In this document: positions 57,472-64,000 of the stretch, piece after piece
Position numbering within the stretch: the first letter of the stretch is position 1
Layout of the letters: every line of letters starts with the position of its first letter
From: Anniella stebbinsi
Taxonomy: Eukaryota; Chordata; Lepidosauria; Squamata; Anniellidae
Length of the DNA: 64,000 nucleotides
Assembly (NCBI GenBank): GCA_029215795.1
Contig: JARDYH010000001.1
Coordinates: forward strand, 188,983,654-189,047,653
Direction: 5' to 3'
Notes under the pieces: generated by a model
The model's input: only the letters and a program-made list of their open reading frames with translations
What the model was told of the DNA's origin: nothing
Databases searched by the model: none
Program-made: the position numbers and the translations under genes

Positions 57472-60400
57472 CATAGGTGTGCGCATGGCTGGTGCACGTG
57501 GTGCCCAGGCACCACCTAATACGGCACGCTCGCTGCCATCCTCCAAAGCTCCCCGTCTGCTAGGCCTCCTGCTGGCTGCTAGGCCCTCCCCCCAGAAGCT
57601 GGCGTTGTGCGTGCATGAAAGCCAGCGGGAGGGCCTAGCAGCTGGCGGGAAAACCTAGGAGCTGGGGGGACGCAGCTATTGTGGTGCCGCTGAGGCGTCG
57701 CCGTGGCCTCTGCCTCAGCAGCCTTCTCTGCCCAGGCAGAGACCCCCTCTCACACAGCTGTCATCACCACCGCCATTTTGGGCCGTGAGCTGCAGCTGGG
57801 CCACTGCTGAGTCCTGAGGAGCACAGGGAGCCAGGCAGAGCAGGAGGACAAGGAGGAGTGGCCGGTGCCATGGCTGAGCAGACCTACTCCTGATGAGCCT
57901 CTGCCGCCACCCGGACTTTGTGGGCCTCCCGAGTGTGGGTGTGTGGAGGGGGATCCAGAGGCTGCCCACCATCAGCGCCACCTCCTCCTCCTTTCCCCCA
58001 CCCCCGATGATGTTTTGGGTGCCAGGCTGGCCCCTGGGGCTGAGGGTTCCTGATGGATCCTCACACAAACAAACATGGCCCGCAGCGTTGCCTTGGCTTC
58101 CACAGAGGGATCGTCTACTCTAGCGGCCCCAAGTCTGCCGCTTCCTAGCGGGGGCTGGGCTGGGATGTCGACGAAGCCCTTTGGTGGCACCAGCGGCAAC
58201 AGCTCCCCTCGCTCAGCAGCGGCTTCTTTAGCAAGAGAGCCCAGGGCGTGGGCAGCTCCCACAGGCAAACAGACAGCTGCTCTTCACCACTCTGCCCGAC
58301 ATCGGCAAGGAGGGAGCGCCCGACGCCGACCCCCAGAAACAAGCCTCTTCACCTAGGCAAGTGGGGGGACGTGTGTGGCACACATGGCACCAGGCTTCCT
58401 GGCCTCAGGAGCCTCCTTGGTGTGCAATACCGACCACTGAACACGTGGTAACTTCATCGTGGTGTGCATGTAACCACTGGACAAACTGCTCATCTCTATT
58501 GCCTTACCAAGTGTTGAGGAGACTCTTACCCCACTTTTTCTCTGGTTTTCAGATCACGTGAAGAAACATGATCACTTTTCCCATATAGTTTGGGAGGTGG
58601 TGATGTATCACATCATGGTAAATTATAATTGTTATGCCATCAGTATGCTTGGTGCTTTAACGAGCATAAGAGGGCAGGTTCACTTTGCAAGTTATCTTTC
58701 AGATGTTGTGCGGTTTATGTGCTTCTATAGAAAGCTGTGCTTATTATCCAATGCTATTCCTACATAGAATAGACCCATTGAAATGAATGGGACTTAAGTT
58801 GTGACTAATTTAAGTACCATTCATGTCAATAGGTCGAGTGTACATAGGACTAACATTGGGTACTACACTATATTTGGAAAGAAGAAGATTGTCCAGCTTT
58901 ATGGGGAAGGTGCTGTATGTGGAGGTATGCTGGGTGACTCAGATAAAGACGACTGTGTATATGGTCAGGAAGATGCTGATGAGATTTATGATATAGGTTA
59001 GACAAGCAGAGATTGTGATAGTACATACATATATGGAGAGTGAGTGCTGTTAGGCATTAAAAGAATTCTGTTGAAGGCATTATACTAGTCTCCGTACTTG
59101 TCTCAGGTGAACACTGTTGTGAATTACAAAATTAACTTCTGAATTATGCAGGTTACTGGTGCACATGTTTAGTGCTGACTGCTCAATTAATTTTCTCCTT
59201 TTGGTTAGAGTAGGATGACCAGATAAAATCCAGGTCAGGGCTCATGTAACTTTAACAGTTGTAGAGAAAAGGGAATTTCAGCCAGTGTCATTTGTATGCA
59301 ATTAGTTCCTGGTGAAATTCCCTCTTCATCACAACAGTTAAAGTTGCAGGCACTATACTAGAGTGACCATATACAAAAGAAGGCAGGGCCCCTGCAACTT
59401 TAACTGTTGTGATGAAGAGGGAATTTCACCAGGCACTAATTGCATACAAATGACACTGGCTGAAATTCCCTTTTCTCTACAACTGTTAAAGTTACATGAG
59501 CCCTGACCTGGATTTTATCTGGTCACCCTATTTTACCTTGGTCATTTGCAGGAATTGTTTCAGAACATGAATTCCTTTCAATTACTGTTTGATGTTCCAG
59601 GTTAAATAAATAGGTCTTGGACTTCAGTTGTTGCTAGGCAAACATCCCAGGCATCCTCTTCCCCCTGATAAAACATCAATGCCTGTGTCAGTGTAGGCTG
59701 GTGACTTGTATTTCAGTGGGGCAGTGAATCCACTCGAAGTTTCTGTCAGAACCAGTCAGAACACTAAAGGAGCAATCCAGAGTGCTGAACCCTCTTCCCC
59801 AAAATGCTCTAGCATCTTAGATAGCTCTATTAGAGTCCTGACTGGTTCAGAGTGAAACCCAGAAGAGATTCACTGCCCCACTGCACTAGGAGACACCAGC
59901 CTCTATGGGTCTGTGTTTATGGTGTGTCTGTGTTTAAGCATGGTGTGAGAGCTGCCAGATGTCTTGAGCTTTCATTCATTGCACTCTGCCTCCCCCCCCC
60001 CCCCATTATTAATGTCATCCCTGATCAAGTTCTGGTTGGCTTTTTCTCACACGTGGTGTGGTGAATGACTTGGTCGTTCATAATTGCCTGGTTAAGGTGA
60101 TCACCTTATTTAAAGTTTTGCCTATGGTGGATGTGACAGTTGCGTTAGCTTGGCACATACCCCTTTGATGTGTGCCTGCCTATTGTCATAGAGAAGCCAG
60201 ACTTCTGGGAGAAAGCAGACCAATACTTTGCATATTTGGGAGTTAGTCCCACAGACTGAGTGGGACTTACTCCTGAGTAGGTGTGTGCAGAATCACAGCT
60301 TAAGCATATTTAATTGAGAAGTAATTCCACAAATTACGGTGCAACTTCTAAGCATACATGCATTTCTTTTTTAAAAATTGTATTTTTAAAGTACAGATTA

Positions 60401-60557
60401 GTTGTTAATTAAAAATACAGTTTAGTTAAGTTTTAGTTTATTTAGTTTGTTTGATGAATGAAAAAAAATCCTTTATGACTGAATATTCAATCAATATTTA
60501 CCTTTAAAAAAATTCCCTGGGGGCACCACCGAATGCAATGTGCTGTGCACGCCTATG
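57472..60557. mobile_element. 3.09-kb hAT-like element
   Basis: Starts CATAGGTGTGCGC and ends GTGCACGCCTATG, with an exact 8-bp duplication TTTAGTCT at 57464-57471 and 60558-60565. The first 900 bp is GC- and CpG-rich (57480-58370), ending near ACCTAGGCAAGTGGGG; the rest is AT-rich. No transposase motif is recognisable, so it is a non-autonomous or gutted copy. A 320-bp MITE sits inside at 59211. It is inserted in a minus-strand LINE. Confidence 0.85.
59211..59530. mobile_element. 320-bp palindromic hAT-like MITE, copy 5
   Basis: Starts TAGGATGACC and ends GGTCACCCTA, 320 bp, very close to the 7481 copy. The flanks (GGTTAGAG and TTTTACCT) do not match, unlike most other copies. Confidence 0.88.
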
Positions 60558-60565
60558 TTTAGTCT

Positions 60566-61090
60566 TTTATGGCAGCCAGTGACTTCCGTTTCTCCAGAGC
60601 CCGTTTGACAAACTCGGCAGTCCTATATGACGTATAATAATCTGTACCAGGCAATAATGTTAAAGTAATGCTTACAGAGGAGTTGTGATCAGACCCAACT
60701 ATTAAGGGCTCAAGATATTGTTTCCTCAGCTCTGCGTACAATGGGCACTCTGCTAGGAAGTGTACCATGTCCTCTACCTTCAGACAGCTGGCTGGACAAT
60801 CTGGTTTCACACTATGGTGGGACCTATAGCATGCCTTCACCTCCATCAGCTGGAGTGAATTCAGTCTGCACCTAGTCATAAGCCACCTCAGCTCATATGA
60901 GGTGACAGAAGTCCAGTACAGGGGGACCTTCCCTAGAATTCTCATACAGCCCCTGTATTCTCCTAAGCAACTTATGTTCAACATTTAGAAGTGTAAGCTT
61001 GTGCAAAAGGCGAGGTCTAGATATAGAATAGAAGGCTGCTCGGAGATCTACAAATGCAGCAAAAAGTGAGTGATAAGGGGGGATGTATAT
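60566..61090 (-). pseudogene. LINE reverse-transcriptase fragment, minus strand
   Basis: The upstream frame (61132-60893) contains AFVDLRAAFYSISRPRLLHK, the motif A region of a LINE reverse transcriptase (its usual Asp is replaced by Tyr). A second frame (60984-60559) holds LRWLMTRCRLNSLQLME and a Cys/His-rich end, VEDMVHFLAECPLYAELRK, like the C-terminal zinc-binding region of several LINEs. Most of the reverse transcriptase between these parts is deleted. The clade is uncertain; it differs from L1, L2 and CR1 copies here. Confidence 0.65.
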
Positions 61091-61094
61091 TTTC

Positions 61095-61690
61095 CTACCA
61101 AGTATTTTAATAGAAAGCAATGGTTGCCACACCTAAAAAAATATATTGTAGAGCTGGAAAAGGTGCAGAAAAGGGCAACTAAAATGTTCAAGGGGCTGGA
61201 GCATCTCTCCCATGAGGGAAGGTTAAAAGAGCTAAGATTGTTCAGCTTGGAAAAAAGGAGGCTAAGGGGAGACCTGATAGAGGTGCACAAAATTATGCAT
61301 GGTGTGGAGAATGTGGATAGGGAGACATTTTTTTCTCCCTCTCCCATACTACTAGAACCCAGGATCATCCAATGAAGCTGATAGGTGAGAGATTCAAGTC
61401 ACATAAAAGGAAGGACTTCTTCACACAGCGCATAGTTAGTCTATAGAATTCACAAGATGTAGTGATGGCCATCAATTTGGATGGCTATAAAAGGAGGTTG
61501 GATAAATTCCTGGAGGAGATGGCTCTCAATAGCTACTAGCCCTGAGGGCTATGGGCTACCTCCAGTATCTGAGGCAGTAAGCTTGTGTACACCAGTTGCT
61601 GGGGAACATGGGTGAGAAGGTGCTGTTGCACCATGTCCTACTTGTGAATTCCTGGTCGACAGCTGGTTGGCCACTTTGTGAACAGAGTGC
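61095..61690 (+). mobile_element. CR1 LINE, outer left part
   Basis: Encodes HLKKYIVELEKVQKRATKMF and LSHEGRLKELRLFSLEKRRL, the end of CR1 ORF2, then its 3' untranslated region with GCACCATGTCCTACTTGTG and TGCTGGACTAGA. The copy is cut at about 61690 by an L2-like LINE and resumes at 62519 with ATGGACCCTTGATCTGATCC. Confidence 0.88.
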
Positions 61691-62518
61691 TGGACTAGAA
61701 AAGGATTGTGTGGTTCCCAGGTCTGGGAATTGGGATGTGTGCCTGCTCTAAAGGAGCAGGTCCATAGTTTTGGGAGGTTCCTGGATCCATCTTTGTCACT
61801 GGAGACCCAGGTGGCCTTGGTGGCCTGGAGCGCCCATTATCAACTTCGTTTGATATGCCAGCTACGCCCATTCCTGGATAGGGATAGCCTAGCCATGGTC
61901 ATTCATGCACTGGAACCTCATGATTGGACTACTGTAACATGCTCTATGTGGGGCTACCCTTTTATATGGTCCAGAAGCTGCAGTTTGTGCAGAATGCAGC
62001 AGCTAGGGAGCTCACTGGGACTCCTAGATCTGCCCACATAAAACCTGTGTTGAAAGAACTGAACTGCCTGCCTGTTAACTACCGAGCCATGGACAAGGTT
62101 ATGCCATCATCCTATAAAGCACTAAACAACTTGACCAGGATACCTAGCAGACTGTGTTCCCTTATACACACCCAGATGACATCTACGATCATCAGAGGAG
62201 GTCCTGCTCATCATTCCAAGATGAACAGACGGTCATCACGAAGAATCTCAATGGTGGGCCTTCTCTGTAGCGGTACCCACCCTGTGGAAAACCCACCTTG
62301 AGCGGTTCAGGAGGTGGAAACTGTAACATCCTTCAAACGCTTCCTGAAAATACGTCAAGCTTTCCCTGGACTATAACTTATTTTGGTTTATATGACATTT
62401 TAAAGTTTTAAAGTTTTAATTCTTGATGTTTGTATACCATGGTTTTAATTGTAAACTGCCCAGACAGCCTTGGCTGTTGAGCAGTATAAATACGTAATAA
62501 ATAAATAAATAAATAAAT
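61691..62518 (+). mobile_element. L2-like LINE nested in CR1
   Basis: Frames carry FLDPSLSLETQVALVAW, then MDYCNMLYVGLPF and LQFVQNAAARELTGTP in a second frame, and the 3' end CTGCCCAGACAGCCTTGGCTG with an (AAAT)n tail to about 62518. 5'-truncated and frame-broken. Confidence 0.87.
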
Positions 62519-62572
62519 ACATGGACCCTTGATCTGATCCAGCATGGCTCTTCTTATGTTCTTATGACAGAC
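62519..62572 (+). mobile_element. CR1 LINE, outer right part
   Basis: ATGGACCCTTGATCTGATCC and TCTTCTTATGTTCTTATGAC complete the CR1 3' end interrupted at 61690. Confidence 0.85.
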
Positions 62573-62664
62573 AAACATTCAAATCACAGTTATCCTTCAA
62601 ATATTAAAATACTGGAAACAACATTCCTGGAAAGATAAATAGACAATATCCACAAGACAACAGA

Positions 62665-63088
62665 GGCCCTGTCTTCACGCCACCAGGAGCACTGCGCCCT
62701 GATGCCTCCCCGGCGGCGTGCGGCGCATTTACGGTCCTTACACCAGTCCTGACGTAAGGGGCATGACGGCGCCTTTTCTTTTCTTGCTGCTGGAATGGGG
62801 ACTGGGAGCCTCGGCTCCCCTACTCCCAGGTAAGTGTTTTTTTTTAAAAAAAAAAATTACAAAAAGGGAGGGGGAGGGGAGCGGAGGTGGGTTGTTGTTT
62901 TTTTTACAACTTTAAATGGGAGGGAGGACTGCCGCTAACTACAAAAGTCGCGTTTAATGGCTGACTTTTTTAGTTTGCGGCAAAGGGCCTTTGCACCCAG
63001 ATGTCTTTGCATTGGCAGCTGCGTCATGTAACACTGCTGTCACCAGAGCGAAGACATGTCGACGGAAACTGTCCGCCTAGAGGTACCC
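62665..63088. mobile_element. Hairpin-bearing GC-rich element, copy e
   Basis: Starts GGCCCTGTCTTCACGCC. A GC-rich block ends in a perfect splice-donor consensus CAG|GTAAGT (GT at 62830-62831) followed by a T/A-rich run, as at 21358. It has an AAAAGTCGCG...GGCTGACTTTTT hairpin near 62944-62971. The right border CCTAGAGGTACC resembles the end of copy b. It lies 0.2 kb downstream of exon 1C. Confidence 0.55.
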
Positions 63089-63284
63089 AGAGAAGGGATA
63101 AAACCTGTTGATTTCCCTACAATTTAAATACACGTAACTGCACTGAACTGTAGTCATTGATTGGAAAGCATTTAAATCATCATTTTGCCCCATTATAAAA
63201 ATAAATAAATCTAGAATTCTGAATCCTATCCTGACGACCTTTCTCATTCCTTTTCTTTTTTAGAAAATAGCCAGAGTTACAAAC

Positions 63285-64000
63285 CTGAGACAATTGCTTC
63301 TTCCAAGCACAGTTTATCCCTCCAATCATAACCATATTAGGCATTAGTGGTCTGGGATAATCAACCACAAAGTCTGCTCTCATCAGCCAAACCGATCCGT
63401 GACTTAACAGTTCCGTGACAGTCAAATCTCTTTGCAGGAACTCCGAAGCAAGACTTGAATAAGGAGAGTAGACAAAATTACAAAGGAAGAACTCTGTCAT
63501 GTCAAACAGAATATTTTTCACACGTTGAGAAAACATCATATGATCTGTATTTGTAGTAAACGTTCTTGGGACGTAAGAAGGAGGCCTTGGACACCGCGTA
63601 GCCTCAGAGTCTAAGCCACATGGAATTCCTCGCAAGAAAAATATAGAAGGGATGCCAAGATACTCAGCAACTATCTGGCCACAAAGTGTCATAGGATCTG
63701 TAAAAAGAGCATCAAATTTGCTCTGCTTAAGAGACCTCATCAGCTCTTGGTTATACAACAAGTGTGTACAACCAGACAGAAAGAAAGCAGATGTCTTCTT
63801 CATTCTTTCTATTGTTTTATAAAACCTAAGTAGAAAAGGAAGCTCTAGAAAAACATGATTTGCAAGAGATTGAATATTTTCATCCATTCCTTCCTTGGTG
63901 AAGGGCACTGGATATGACATCAAGGTGAAAATATTATCTGATGGTTTTATGTGCAGGTTTACTTCTGGTGCAACAACAACTATCTCATGTCCATTTTGCT
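63285..64000 (-). CDS. UGT1A: UGT1A alternative first exon 1C, partial
   Basis: Third first exon, cut by the right window edge, so the start, signal peptide and catalytic His are outside. The visible part opens QNGHEIVVVAPEVNLHIKPS and runs 238 codons. It has FDALFTDP with the relay Asp, AEYLGIPSIFFLRGIPCGL, CPRPPSYVPRTFTTNTDHM and PNMVMIGGINC. The donor is CTCAG|GTTTGT (GT at 63283-63284), phase 0 like the other two. It is closer to 1A than to 1B in several blocks (GIPCGLD, TNTDHM). The frame is open with no stop. It is 21.3 kb from exon 1B, and splicing to exon 2 would remove about 26.4 kb. Confidence 0.93.

Noticed and set aside
57865..58451. Proline- and serine-rich open frames in a CpG-rich block
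   Set aside because: No conserved domain, and the block is inside a transposon; treated as non-coding payload.
63180..63284. Extension of exon 1C reading frame past the donor
   Set aside because: The frame stays open after CTCAG|GTTTGT only by chance; position, phase and the other two first exons show that this is intron.
23400..64000. Assignment of exons 1A-1C to specific mammalian UGT1A members
   Set aside because: First exons duplicate independently in lineages; orthology to a numbered human exon cannot be settled by eye.

Overview
The window reads as nuclear DNA of a vertebrate, most likely a squamate reptile (a lizard rather than a snake, but this is inference). The exons are vertebrate in structure. 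The rest is dominated by several LINE clades (L1, L2-like, CR1) beside abundant hAT and PIF/Harbinger-like DNA transposons, a mix typical of lepidosaurs. There are no bacterial operons, and the sequence carries GT-AG introns, microsatellites and nested repeats.

The only host gene I recognise is a UDP-glucuronosyltransferase 1A (UGT1A) complex on the minus strand. Reading down the minus strand there are three alternative first exons: exon 1C (63285-64000, cut by the window edge), exon 1B (41107-41970) and exon 1A (37827-38699). They are followed by the shared exons 2 (36756-36887, 132 bp), 3 (26616-26703, 88 bp), 4 (25243-25462, 220 bp) and 5 (23394-23691). All three first exons end in phase 0 at a GT donor and join in frame to exon 2. 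Each transcript would encode an ER-membrane glucuronosyltransferase with its own substrate-binding half and a common UDP-glucuronic-acid-binding half, membrane anchor and dilysine tail. Predicted lengths are 536 aa (1A) and 533 aa (1B).

Layout. 1-9640: downstream flank with a 5'-truncated L1, 320-bp hAT MITEs, a GATC-dense hAT MITE and long stretches without recognisable genes. 9781-14330: a decayed PIF/Harbinger element with a broken DDE transposase. 14330-23390: Harbinger MITEs, hairpin-bearing GC-rich elements and the UGT1A 3' untranslated region. 23394-38699: UGT1A shared exons and exon 1A; intron 2 is swollen to 10.05 kb by a 4.0-kb terminal-inverted-repeat element and a 4.47-kb hAT-like element that itself swallowed two L2-like LINEs. 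38700-63284: exon 1B and a 21.3-kb spacer holding a nearly full-length L1 (ORF1 intact, ORF2 with three frameshifts and one stop) inside an older L1, two GC-rich hAT-like elements built from palindromic modules, and a 3.1-kb hAT-like element inserted in another LINE.

Most transposon boundaries rest on direct observation of exact 8-bp (hAT) or 3-bp (Harbinger) target-site duplications. The most unusual structure is the palindromic module set in the elements at 44971-46158 and 54984-56116: each module is bounded on both ends by outward splice-donor-like GGTAAG motifs, several have a TGATGTCATCA centre, and GGTAAGT sites recur in other GC-rich elements of the window.
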